This document shows, piece by piece, positions 16,836 to 25,205 of a stretch of DNA of 64,000 bases (position 1 is its first letter; each line of letters begins with the position of its first letter). This DNA is from JBBRBB01 sp963830175. GTDB lineage: Bacteria; Bacteroidota; Bacteroidia; Chitinophagales; Chitinophagaceae. The notes beneath the pieces were generated by a model. It searched no databases. It was not told the DNA's origin and saw nothing but the letters and a program-made list of their open reading frames with translations. The translations under genes were made by a program, and so were the position numbers. The stretch spans positions 62,001-126,000 of the forward strand of contig CAWHKV010000002.1 of the NCBI GenBank assembly GCA_963830175.1, given 5' to 3'.

Positions 16836-17930
16836 ATGAGTGATAAAAATTTTCTACCTACACCTGGTAATAATAATGATCCATTTTATTTTAAAGGCAG
16901 GGGTGCGCAAATAAATACAAATAACAGGTTTCTTAAAAACCAGGTAGTAAAAGAAAATGTTGAAGGTATTGATGATTGGGAAGAAAAAAACAGTGCCACC
17001 CAATACCTGGAAGATTATGCAAAATCAATTGTAAATAAAGTTGATAGTCCTGATGTAGGTATGATGTATAGCATGAATCCTTACCAGGGGTGTGAGCACG
17101 GTTGCATATATTGCTTTGCACGAAATGTGCATGAATATTGGGGTTACAGCGCGGGGTTAGATTTTGAGCGCAAGATCATTGTAAAGAAAAACGCTCCTGA
17201 ATTACTCAGAAAATTTTTAATGCATCCTAAATGGGAGTGCGTTCCAATTGGTTTGAGTGGAAATACAGATTGTTACCAGCCCGCAGAAAAAAAATTTAGA
17301 ATTACAAGAAAATTATTGGAAGTGTGTCTGGAGTTTAACCAGCCTGTTGGTATGATCACAAAAAATGCAGGTATGCTTAGAGATATGGATATTCTGAAGG
17401 AAATGGCTAAAAGAAACCTTGTAAGTATTCTTGTTTCCATCACCTCTCTAAACGAAGAATTGCGAAGGTTAATGGAACCGCGAACAACTACAGGTTTACA
17501 AAGAATAAAATTAATACGAGAGTTAAGTAATGCAGGTGTTAACATGGGTGTAATGCTTGGACCCATGATACCGGGATTAAATGATCATGAAATGCAGCGT
17601 ATAATGAAGATGGCAAGCGAAAATGGTGCAACATTCAGCGCATATACTTTTATCAGGCTAAATGGATCTATTAAAATTATGTTTCACGACTGGTTGTATA
17701 AAAATTTTCCCGACAGGGCAGATAAAGTATGGCACATGATTGAAGACAGCCATAATGGAAAAGTAAACGACAGCAGGTGGGGTGTTAGAATGAGAGGTGA
17801 AGGACCCCTTGCTGAGTTAATTAAACAGCAATTTAATAAGTATAATAAATTATATGGTTTGAATGCAGAAAGGTGGAGCTTAGATTGCAGCAGGTTCAGC
17901 AAGCCCGGGCAACAGGGCAAGCTTTTTTAA
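16836..17930 (+). CDS. PA0069-family (SplB-like) radical SAM protein
   Basis: The 364-residue protein contains the radical SAM cluster motif CEHGCIYC (C86, C90, C93) within MNPYQGCEHGCIYCFARN, preceded by the GRGAQINTNNRF start characteristic of the PA0069 family. The TIM-barrel continues with GLSGNTDCYQPAEKKFRITR and ILVSITSLNEELRRLMEPR. The family belongs to the spore photoproduct lyase-like COG1533, linked by similarity to DNA repair, but its reaction is not established. The C-terminus is PGQQGKLF, whose QGKLF partly resembles a clamp-binding motif. It follows the UmuD-like gene by 9 nt and is convergent with feoB. Confidence 0.88.
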   Translation: MSDKNFLPTPGNNNDPFYFKGRGAQINTNNRFLKNQVVKENVEGIDDWEEKNSATQYLEDYAKSIVNKVDSPDVGMMYSMNPYQGCEHGCIYCFARNVHEYWGYSAGLDFERKIIVKKNAPELLRKFLMHPKWECVPIGLSGNTDCYQPAEKKFRITRKLLEVCLEFNQPVGMITKNAGMLRDMDILKEMAKRNLVSILVSITSLNEELRRLMEPRTTTGLQRIKLIRELSNAGVNMGVMLGPMIPGLNDHEMQRIMKMASENGATFSAYTFIRLNGSIKIMFHDWLYKNFPDRADKVWHMIEDSHNGKVNDSRWGVRMRGEGPLAELIKQQFNKYNKLYGLNAERWSLDCSRFSKPGQQGKLF

Positions 17931-17942
17931 TTGAGTAGTATT

Positions 17943-20069
17943 CTAAAAAATATTATATACCAGCAAACTCATAAAATAAGCCAGCGCGGTCATGTATACC
18001 AACTGCACTATTGGCCATTTCCATGTTCTGGTTTCACGTTTAGCAACTGCAAGTGTGCTCATGCATTGCATGGCAAATACATAAAACACCATTAAAGAAA
18101 GCGCAGTAGGTAAGGTATAAACCTTAGTGCCATCAGCATGTTTTGCCGATTCCATTTTTTGTCGAAGAGTTTTATTGTCATTCGATTCTACGCTGTAAAG
18201 TGTGGCCATTGTTCCAACAAAAACTTCCCTTGCAGCAAAAGAAGTAATGAGGGCTATACCGATCTTCCAGTCATAACCCAATGGCTTAATGGCAGGTTCA
18301 ATACTTCTTCCTAAAATGCCTGCATAGGAGTATTGAAGCTTCTCCGTATTGTATTGTTTTTCTAAAGCATCCGCTTTTTCTTCAGGCATTTGCTGGGATT
18401 GTACCTGTGCATACTTCGCGTCAATTTCGTTCATTTTTTCACTCGGTCCATAACTGCTGAGAAACCACAATAGAAGGCTTATGATCATAATAACCTTACC
18501 CGCATCTGTAACAAAAATTTTTGCTTTCTCTACCATGGTAACAACAATGTTATTCCAGCGGGGTGATCGGTATGTAGGCAACTCAAGAATAAAAAAACTT
18601 TTTTCGTTTTGGTGAATGAAAAATTTAAAAATGTAACTGATGATCAACGCCATGATGATACCCAACAGGTAAAGCCCCATCATTACCAATCCCTGCAGGC
18701 TTAAAAATCCCATGTAAAAGGTATCAGGTATTACAAGGCCTATTAAAATAGTGTATACCGGAAGCCTTGCACTGCAACTCATTAAAGGCGTAATAAGAAT
18801 GGTTAACAGGCGTTCTTTTTTATTCTCAATATTTCGTGCGCTCATTATGGCAGGCACAGCGCAGGCAAAGCCACTGATCATAGGCATAACACTTTTGCCA
18901 TTCAGCCCAACTTTTCGCATAAGTTTATCACTAAGAAAACTTATGCGTGCCATATAACCGGTGTCTTCTAGCACGGTTATCAATCCAAATAAGATCATTA
19001 TTTGGGGTACAAAAAGCAAGATGCCATTTAAACCAGCCACAAATCCATTAACTAATAAATTACTCCACCAGTCAACCGGTAAAATTTCATTAAGCCACGT
19101 TGTTAAAAGGGCGAACCCATTGTCAATGGCATCCATTGGGTATTGCGCAAGCCAAAATATACTTTGAAACAGCACGAAGAGCACCGATAATAAGATTACA
19201 TAACCCCATAACCTGTGCAATAAAATATTGTCGAGCTTTTCTGTAAAAAGTTTCTGTTGTAAGGGATCGGGTAATACAACGTTTTGTTGCATAATCTGCT
19301 TAATGCGGGTATACCGTTGCATTATTTCTTCTGCCTGTGTTTTTGCAGCACTAAAATTTGTTTTTGCATGCACATCAGCAATTTGCTGATGTATTTCAGC
19401 AGGCAGTGTAAAATTTTCGTGGTTAATAAGGTAGTGCAGGCTTGCATAATCACTTAATCCTGGCATAATGCTATGCATAGATGTAACTGCTGTCGGAGCC
19501 AGTTCCTTATTAGGTATAAAATCCCAGGATGAAGCAGAATGGTGTTGCCTTGCTGTTTGAGCCAATGTTTTCTTAAGTTCAGCTATACCTTTGTTTTTTC
19601 GCGGATTTACTGGTACAACGGGTACGCCTAATTCCGTTGCCAGTCCGGAAACATCTACTTCAATACCCTTTTTGCGGGCGATGTCAAGCATTGTTAGTGC
19701 AACTACTACCGGGTATTTCAGATCAATAATCTGGCTGCAAAAAAGCAGGTTTCTTTTTAGGTTACTGGCATCTGCCACTAATATAATTATGTTAGGTGTT
19801 ACCTGGGTGTCAACACCCATCATTACTGTATATGCTACCCACTCATCAGACCTTCTTGGGTACAGGCTGTATGTGCCGGGAAGATCAATAATGTGTGCAG
19901 GCAAGTTATCTTCCAGCTTGCTGATACCGGTTTTTTTATCTACGGTTACACCCGGAAAATTGCCTACTTTTTGGTTAAGTCCTGTAAGGGAATTAAATAA
20001 AGATGATTTACCACTATTAGGATTTCCTACCAGTGCAATTTGAATATTGAGTGAAGCCTTTAAACCCAT
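17943..20069 (-). CDS. feoB: Ferrous iron transporter B
   Basis: A 708-residue protein with an N-terminal G domain (GNPNSGKSSLFNSL as G1, IIDLPGTYSLYP as G3, ALTMLDIARKKGI as G4) and a C-terminal membrane domain with two Gate regions, including the conserved LLFVPQI and MISGFACAVPAIMSAR segments. FeoB imports Fe2+ across the inner membrane under low-oxygen conditions. The G4 motif has Thr where many FeoB proteins have Asn. No feoA gene or FeoA/SH3 fusion is seen nearby, so FeoA is either elsewhere or dispensable. A -7 box lies 7 nt upstream of the start. Confidence 0.95.
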   Translation of the reverse strand: MGLKASLNIQIALVGNPNSGKSSLFNSLTGLNQKVGNFPGVTVDKKTGISKLEDNLPAHIIDLPGTYSLYPRRSDEWVAYTVMMGVDTQVTPNIIILVADASNLKRNLLFCSQIIDLKYPVVVALTMLDIARKKGIEVDVSGLATELGVPVVPVNPRKNKGIAELKKTLAQTARQHHSASSWDFIPNKELAPTAVTSMHSIMPGLSDYASLHYLINHENFTLPAEIHQQIADVHAKTNFSAAKTQAEEIMQRYTRIKQIMQQNVVLPDPLQQKLFTEKLDNILLHRLWGYVILLSVLFVLFQSIFWLAQYPMDAIDNGFALLTTWLNEILPVDWWSNLLVNGFVAGLNGILLFVPQIMILFGLITVLEDTGYMARISFLSDKLMRKVGLNGKSVMPMISGFACAVPAIMSARNIENKKERLLTILITPLMSCSARLPVYTILIGLVIPDTFYMGFLSLQGLVMMGLYLLGIIMALIISYIFKFFIHQNEKSFFILELPTYRSPRWNNIVVTMVEKAKIFVTDAGKVIMIISLLLWFLSSYGPSEKMNEIDAKYAQVQSQQMPEEKADALEKQYNTEKLQYSYAGILGRSIEPAIKPLGYDWKIGIALITSFAAREVFVGTMATLYSVESNDNKTLRQKMESAKHADGTKVYTLPTALSLMVFYVFAMQCMSTLAVAKRETRTWKWPIVQLVYMTALAYFMSLLVYNIF

Positions 20070-20076
20070 TAACCGG

Positions 20077-20084
20077 CAAAAGTA
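20077..20084 (-). promoter_or_regulatory. -7 box TACTTTTG, feoB
   Basis: Reading the minus strand, TACTTTTG is an exact TAnnTTTG match ending 7 nt before the feoB ATG at 20069, which predicts a nearly leaderless transcript. Confidence 0.48.
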
Positions 20085-20198
20085 AATTCAATCAGTTAAT
20101 TGTTATTACGAGTTTGGGAGAGATTAACAATTGGGGGTAAGAATTGAAAGTATTAAATGCTAAACTATCATTTAAAGGTTATTAACCGCTGCTATGCT

Positions 20199-20206
20199 TA
20201 TTTTTG
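20199..20206 (+). promoter_or_regulatory. -7 box TATTTTTG, M28/PDZ peptidase
   Basis: Exact TAnnTTTG match 22 nt before the ATG at 20229. No strong -33 element is visible. Confidence 0.42.
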
Positions 20207-20228
20207 AAGCCTTCAAATTTGCTGATGT

Positions 20229-21860
20229 ATGAAAAGATTTCTGGTCGTTTTACTATTTGTTCCTGTTATTGGTATTGCACAGTCAGCAAAAAATAAAAAG
20301 GAGAGCAAAACCATACAACAGAACATACAAAACCATATTAGGTTTCTGGCCGATGACAGGTTGGAAGGCAGGGAGGCAGGCACCACAGGCGAAAGGCTGG
20401 CTATGGATTACATTGTTTCAAAAATGAAAGATGCGGGTTTACAACCGGCAGGCACAAAGGGTTTTGTTCAGGCTTTTGAAATAAATAAAGGTAAAGCAGC
20501 GCCTGATTTAAATAATTCCCTGGTTGCTGAAGATGTTGATTTGATTTTAAATGAAGATTATTATCCTTTAAGTTTTTCGGGGAATGGAATGGTAGAAGGA
20601 TATGCCTCTGTTTCATTAAAAGAGCAGTTTGAGCCCTGGATTTTAGATGTGAAAGATGTTTTACAGGAGAATAAACAAAACCCGCATTTTGATCTACATC
20701 ATTTTATACAAACGCAGGCCAGCCGTGCTTTGGAGAAAAAGGGTACTGCACTTTGTCTTATAAATACCGGCAACCAAATTGATAATATTTTATTTAATAA
20801 GAATGATACTACTGCGGCTGTTTCCCTCCCGGTAATTTATATAACCAAAAAAGGTATGGCAAAATTTTATAAGGATGCCATTACAACTTATGCCTTAAAA
20901 ATGCAGGTAGATCTTCTGCAAGAAAATATTACAGCCCATAATGTTATAGGCTTTTTAGATAATAAGGCAGAAAATACAGTTATTATTGGCGCGCACTACG
21001 ATCACCTCGGGTATGGGAATGGTGGAAATTCTTTGGATGGCGCCGGCCAGATTCATAATGGTGCAGATGATAATGCCAGCGGCACTGCTGCCTTACTGGA
21101 GCTTGCACGGTTATTAAAAAAGTCAAAGATCAAAAACAATAATTACCTTTTTATAGCTTTTTCGGGTGAAGAAGCAGGGTTGTTGGGTTCTAAATACTGG
21201 CTGCAAAATCCATCCATACGCATTAACCCTAATTACATGATTAATATGGATATGGTTGGGAGATATGATAAGGACAAAAAACTTACCATAGGCGGCTTTG
21301 GAACTGCACCGTTATGGGGGCAGGTAATGGCTTCATTAAAATTTCCGGAAATTGAAATAAGAATTGATAGCAGTGGTACCGGCCCTAGCGATCATGCTTC
21401 ATTTTACCGTTCTAAAATTCCTGTGTTGTTCTTCTTTACTAATGGACACACGGATTACCATAAGGCTACAGATGATTATGATAAAATAAATTATGCCGCA
21501 GAATCATCTATTATACAATACGTTTTCGCACTCATTACTGCAACCGATAATGCGGGTAAATTAGATTTTTTACCCACGCGGGATGCTGAAATTAAAATGG
21601 TTGCCCTGCCGGTTACTATGGGTGTAATGCCCGATTACAGTTTTACAGGTACAGGATTAAGATTAGATGGAATAAGCCCCGGAAAGCCAGCAGAAAAGGC
21701 AGGTTTGTTACCCGGTGATATTTTGCTGCAACTTGGTGAATATAAATTTGTTGACGTGCAGGGGTACATGCAGGTATTACAACATTTTTCAAAAGGTCAA
21801 TCAACAACGCTTCAGTTTATAAGAAACGGAAAGCAAATGACTTCCCAGGTAACTTTTTAA
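20229..21860 (+). CDS. M28 family metallopeptidase with C-terminal PDZ domain
   Basis: A 543-residue secreted or periplasmic zinc aminopeptidase. A signal peptide (MKRFLVVLLFVPVIGIAQS) leads into the LADDRLEGREAGTTGE segment. A PA-like insertion covers about residues 130-230. The M28 metal site is complete: GAHYDHLG, NGADDNASGTAALLEL, FSGEEAGLLGS with catalytic Glu, NMDMVGR, and HTDYHKATDDYDKI. A PDZ domain occupies about residues 455-543 (LRLDGISPGKPAEKAGLLPG). It probably degrades peptides in the periplasm. It is divergent from feoB. Confidence 0.94.
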   Translation: MKRFLVVLLFVPVIGIAQSAKNKKESKTIQQNIQNHIRFLADDRLEGREAGTTGERLAMDYIVSKMKDAGLQPAGTKGFVQAFEINKGKAAPDLNNSLVAEDVDLILNEDYYPLSFSGNGMVEGYASVSLKEQFEPWILDVKDVLQENKQNPHFDLHHFIQTQASRALEKKGTALCLINTGNQIDNILFNKNDTTAAVSLPVIYITKKGMAKFYKDAITTYALKMQVDLLQENITAHNVIGFLDNKAENTVIIGAHYDHLGYGNGGNSLDGAGQIHNGADDNASGTAALLELARLLKKSKIKNNNYLFIAFSGEEAGLLGSKYWLQNPSIRINPNYMINMDMVGRYDKDKKLTIGGFGTAPLWGQVMASLKFPEIEIRIDSSGTGPSDHASFYRSKIPVLFFFTNGHTDYHKATDDYDKINYAAESSIIQYVFALITATDNAGKLDFLPTRDAEIKMVALPVTMGVMPDYSFTGTGLRLDGISPGKPAEKAGLLPGDILLQLGEYKFVDVQGYMQVLQHFSKGQSTTLQFIRNGKQMTSQVTF

Positions 21861-21922
21861 ATTAGCCCAAAAAATAAGTATATTATTCCAGCGTTTATAA
21901 ACCACCATGTAATTTTTTCGCG

Positions 21923-22357
21923 TTGAAATTAAAGCTCGATCAATCTGAAATAGCCGGTGATTTTTTTGTCGAAAGCCGTTTGCTGGGAATTATATCTCCT
22001 TCCAGGAACTTTCATTTTTGCTGGCAGGTGAATGAATTACTTGGTTTTAATTTCCGGTTAAGCCCCGCGAACGAGGTTGAAATGCAGAAGAAGAACAGGA
22101 TGTATCTTTTCAGCGTATATGAATACCATGAATGTAATATTAACCTAAGTCATTTTATCTTTCATAATCATTTTGAGGGTGAATACCTGCTACCCGAATT
22201 CCGGCATATAGATTATATATGGCTGCTAAAAGATTATCGTGTGTCAGATGAATATTATGCTTCTCTTATGCAGGCTATTAAAAATATAAATGGTGTTCAA
22301 CTGGTGACAGACATAAATATTGACCAGGTTAAAAATAAAGCCAACCTCATCCTTTAA
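21923..22357 (+). CDS. IPExxxVDY family protein
   Basis: The 144-residue protein carries the name-giving motif in the form LPEFRHIDYIWLL near residue 92. It lacks a signal peptide or membrane segment and is rich in aromatic residues (RNFHFCWQVNELLGF). The family is restricted largely to Bacteroidota and has no known function. The start is TTG at 21923, because the only nearby ATG (21907) runs into a stop. The pterin dehydratase gene follows after 9 nt, so the two are likely cotranscribed. Confidence 0.85.
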   Translation: MKLKLDQSEIAGDFFVESRLLGIISPSRNFHFCWQVNELLGFNFRLSPANEVEMQKKNRMYLFSVYEYHECNINLSHFIFHNHFEGEYLLPEFRHIDYIWLLKDYRVSDEYYASLMQAIKNINGVQLVTDINIDQVKNKANLIL

Positions 22358-22366
22358 ATAAACATT

Positions 22367-22621
22367 ATGATCTTAAACGATTTACCCGAAGAATGGATAG
22401 AAAATAATAATGCACTGTACCGGAAAATAAAGTTTAAAGATTTTTCCGAAGCATTCGCGTTTATGGTTCGTGTAGCAATAGAAGCCGAAAGAATGAACCA
22501 CCATCCCATATGGACCAATGTTTATAATAGTGTTGAAATTACTTTAAGTACGCATGATGCAGGGGATATAATTACAGATAAAGACCACAAACTGGCAGAA
22601 ATTATCAATGGGTTGCTATAA
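22367..22621 (+). CDS. 4a-hydroxytetrahydrobiopterin dehydratase (PCD/DCoH)
   Basis: An 84-residue protein close to the family's usual length, with the signature EAERMNHHPIWTNVYNSVEI followed by LSTHDAGDIITDKDHKLA. The HH and downstream His form the dehydratase active site. The enzyme regenerates pterin cofactor after aromatic amino acid hydroxylation; in bacteria it may also serve other pterin enzymes. No hydroxylase gene is nearby. It is shorter at its N-terminus than some homologues but the catalytic core is whole. Confidence 0.93.
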   Translation: MILNDLPEEWIENNNALYRKIKFKDFSEAFAFMVRVAIEAERMNHHPIWTNVYNSVEITLSTHDAGDIITDKDHKLAEIINGLL

Positions 22622-22664
22622 GTGTTTTGCAAACAATCGCGTAATTTTAGAAAAATAACTTACT

Positions 22665-22973
22665 ATGTTAAGCGTAAAAGATTCCGCTATTTTTTTACTG
22701 GGTATAGCAGCCGGTGTTGCGGCTACAAAATATGCCAGTATGAGCCCTGAGGAAAAAGAAAAATTGATGGCTGATTTAAAATTAAAGGCTGGCAATTTAA
22801 AAGATGAAGCAGACAATGCTGCCGGAAAGGCACGTGAATATTTTGAAGAGTTTAAAGAAAAAGGAGGCGAGGCCCTGAAAGATCATTTCAAGGATGCGCA
22901 AAGTGTATTCAATAATATTTTTAATAAGCAGGATAAATCTACCGATCAGCCCACAGCTGGCGAAGCGGTTTAA
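22665..22973 (+). CDS. YtxH domain-containing small membrane-associated protein
   Basis: A 102-residue protein with one N-terminal hydrophobic segment (SAIFLLGIAAGVAATKYA) followed by a long charged helix (SPEEKEKLMADLKLKAGNL, then KAREYFEEFKEKGGEAL). This layout is that of YtxH family general stress proteins, whose molecular role is unclear. The gene end overlaps the end of the convergent membrane protein gene by 4 nt. Confidence 0.75.
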   Translation: MLSVKDSAIFLLGIAAGVAATKYASMSPEEKEKLMADLKLKAGNLKDEADNAAGKAREYFEEFKEKGGEALKDHFKDAQSVFNNIFNKQDKSTDQPTAGEAV

Positions 22974-23479
22974 TTGCTGCCATCCTTCTTCACAAAGATG
23001 AAATTTAGTTGCTTCAGCAACCGGAAGGTGATAAATATATGAACGAGCAGCAGCAGGGAATAAATGCCAAAGGCCAGCATCATAGATTGTACTGATTTTA
23101 TTAAACCTTCTTCCGTTATATCTGCTGATGGATATTGCGTTCTAACCTGGTCTAAGGTATCGCTTACTAAACCTGGCTGAGTGAATAATGTATAAGATGA
23201 CAGTAGCATTAAGATAGCAAACACTATAGTTACAATGGCATTTACCTTGATCCAGTCGCGCGCTGATGGGTTTAGACGTTTGTTTTTATCAACCCCCTGC
23301 AATAGAAAATTAAAGCTGGTAAAAGTATAAATAGCAACACAAGCCACCATAAACAATACTATTAATAAAGATGGGTTTGCGAATGCGGGTCCAACCAGTA
23401 TCAATACCATTATACTTAAAATAATGGCAGGAATTAAAAGAATATAAGTGAGTATTCTGTAAGCGATGTTCTTTTTCAT
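22970..23479 (-). CDS. Hypothetical membrane protein, four helices
   Basis: A 169-residue protein with four clear membrane segments (about residues 8-30, 36-60, 78-100 and 132-155) and a soluble loop between the third and fourth (LDQVRTQYPSADITEEGLIK). The C-terminus is positively charged (FVKKDGSN). I recognise no family motif. It lies 36 nt downstream of the thioesterase gene on the same strand and could be cotranscribed with it. Confidence 0.75.
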   Translation of the reverse strand: MKKNIAYRILTYILLIPAIILSIMVLILVGPAFANPSLLIVLFMVACVAIYTFTSFNFLLQGVDKNKRLNPSARDWIKVNAIVTIVFAILMLLSSYTLFTQPGLVSDTLDQVRTQYPSADITEEGLIKSVQSMMLAFGIYSLLLLVHIFITFRLLKQLNFIFVKKDGSN

Positions 23480-23515
23480 GGTTAATTAAATTCTCTGGAA
23501 TGGTAGTTGGTTGTT

Positions 23516-23929
23516 TTATTTTTTTTGATTCAATAAGTCTTTCATATCTCCATCAATTCTTGCAGGTCGCATATTTTGTGCAGACATCAGGCACCAGGTC
23601 GTTTTAGCTTCAACAAATAGTTTGCCTGAATGTGCGCAACAAATTTGTACATAGCGTGTAGAGGTGGCGGTACTGTGTTCTCCTACCCAGGTATATGCAA
23701 CAACCTCATCATTTAGTAAAGCTGAACTCAGGTAATCTATTTCATGTCTTACAACAACCCAAATATACTTCTCGGTAATATTCTTTGGCGCAAGCCGAAA
23801 CCAGTGTGCTGCAGAGGCTTCGGCAATCCACCTTACATAAACAACATTACTTACATGCCCAAGCTGATCAATATCTGAAGGGAGAATAGTTATAGAATAA
23901 GTAAATACGTGCTGTTCTGGTCGCTGCAT
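23516..23929 (-). CDS. Acyl-CoA thioesterase (4HBT/YbgC-like hotdog fold)
   Basis: A 137-residue hotdog-fold protein. The motif ILPSDIDQLGHVSNVVYVRW contains the catalytic aspartate of 4-hydroxybenzoyl-CoA-type thioesterases, followed by RHEIDYLSSALLNDEV and AKTTWCLMS. These enzymes hydrolyse acyl-CoA thioesters; the chain specificity is unknown. It is 27 nt downstream of bshA on the same strand. Confidence 0.9.
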   Translation of the reverse strand: MQRPEQHVFTYSITILPSDIDQLGHVSNVVYVRWIAEASAAHWFRLAPKNITEKYIWVVVRHEIDYLSSALLNDEVVAYTWVGEHSTATSTRYVQICCAHSGKLFVEAKTTWCLMSAQNMRPARIDGDMKDLLNQKK

Positions 23930-23956
23930 TTTTATTAGTAATAACAGGTTGTAAAT

Positions 23957-25099
23957 TTAAGCCTCTTCTTCACAGTCCATCCTGCAAAACCTGCTATACA
24001 ACAATTCATATTTGGGAATAATCTTTTCAATATCAAAACATAACGCCTGTTCATAGGCATTAGTTTTAAACTCCTGCAATTTTTCTTCATCGGAAAGAAG
24101 GTCAATAGCACATTTGCTCATTGCGTCTACATCACCAACATTCAGCGCAAAACCTGTTTTATTATGCAGGTTTATTTCAGGAAGTCCGCCTGCATTGGTG
24201 CTTAGTACAGGAACTTTTGCGGCCATAGCTTCAAGCGCTGCAAGTCCAAAACTTTCGTAATCACTGGTAAGTAAAAATAGATCGCTTATAAGTAATATTT
24301 CTTCTATCTGTTCTTGTTTGCCTAAAAAGCGCACGTCATCCTGCAGGTTCAGGTCTTTAATCATGTCTTCCATAACCGGTCGTTCCGGACCATCACCAAC
24401 CATCAGCAATTTAGCAGGCAGGTGCTTTTTAACCTTTGCAAATATGTTTATAACATCTGCCACACGTTTTACCTTTCTAAAGTTAGAAGCATGCACCAAT
24501 ATTTTCTCAGCATTCGGTGCAATCACTTTTTTAAAAGCATCTATAGGTTTTTTATCGAACCGTTTTACATCAACAAAATTGTGAATGACTTCTATTTCCT
24601 TATTTATTTTAAAAAACCGGTAAGTTTCCTGCCTGAGATTATTTGATACGGCAGTAATAGCATCACTTTCATTTATAGAAAAAGTAACTACCGGCTCATA
24701 CGTTTTGTCTTTACCCACCAGGGTTATATCTGTACCATGCAGGGTGGTTATAAATGGAATTTTCCTCCCTCTCTTTTCAACAATTTTCTTTGCCATATAC
24801 GCTGCCGATGCATGCGGAATGGCATAGTGCACATGCAGAAGATCCAAATCATGATTTAAAATAACATCTACCATAGTGCTCGCCAAAGCTACTTCGTATG
24901 GTGGGTAATCAAATAAAGGGTAGGTAGGAACCCTAACTTCATGATAAAAAATATTGGCATTAAAAACATTAAGTCTTACAGGCTGCTGGTAAGTAATGAA
25001 ATGAACACTATGACCTTTATCTGCTAAAGCCTTTCCAAGTTCTGTAGCCAGTACGCCGCTTCCACCGAAGGTGGGATAACAAACAATTCCGATTCTCAT
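23957..25099 (-). CDS. bshA: N-acetyl-alpha-D-glucosaminyl L-malate synthase BshA
   Basis: A GT4 glycosyltransferase of 380 residues from the ATG at 25099, chosen because it gives the conserved start MRIGIVCYPTFGGSGVLATE; a longer frame from 25150 adds a non-conserved stretch. Further motifs are LLHVHYAIPHASAAYMAKK, TTLHGTDITLVG and the C-terminal nucleotide-binding ESFGLAALEAMAAKVPVLST. BshA joins UDP-GlcNAc and L-malate in the first step of bacillithiol synthesis. bshB and bshC are not in the window. The CstB-like persulfide dioxygenase at 38.6 kb may use such low-molecular-weight thiols, which is inference. Confidence 0.93.
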   Translation of the reverse strand: MRIGIVCYPTFGGSGVLATELGKALADKGHSVHFITYQQPVRLNVFNANIFYHEVRVPTYPLFDYPPYEVALASTMVDVILNHDLDLLHVHYAIPHASAAYMAKKIVEKRGRKIPFITTLHGTDITLVGKDKTYEPVVTFSINESDAITAVSNNLRQETYRFFKINKEIEVIHNFVDVKRFDKKPIDAFKKVIAPNAEKILVHASNFRKVKRVADVINIFAKVKKHLPAKLLMVGDGPERPVMEDMIKDLNLQDDVRFLGKQEQIEEILLISDLFLLTSDYESFGLAALEAMAAKVPVLSTNAGGLPEINLHNKTGFALNVGDVDAMSKCAIDLLSDEEKLQEFKTNAYEQALCFDIEKIIPKYELLYSRFCRMDCEEEA

Positions 25100-25169
25100 A
25101 CACTCTGTTTCAGGCAAAGTAACAATCATTTTATAGAACCCCTGCCCCAAAATTGTGGTTTATGTTCTC

Positions 25170-25200
25170 TTGGCAATATTCAGGTTAATCACTACTTTTC
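25170..25200 (+). promoter_or_regulatory. Promoter TTG-N20-TACTTTTC, M28 peptidase
   Basis: TTG at 25170-25172 and TACTTTTC at 25193-25200 are 20 bp apart, the usual spacing of Bacteroidota -33 and -7 elements; the last base of the -7 box deviates. The box ends 5 nt before the ATG at 25206. Confidence 0.45.
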
Positions 25201-25205
25201 CCGGC

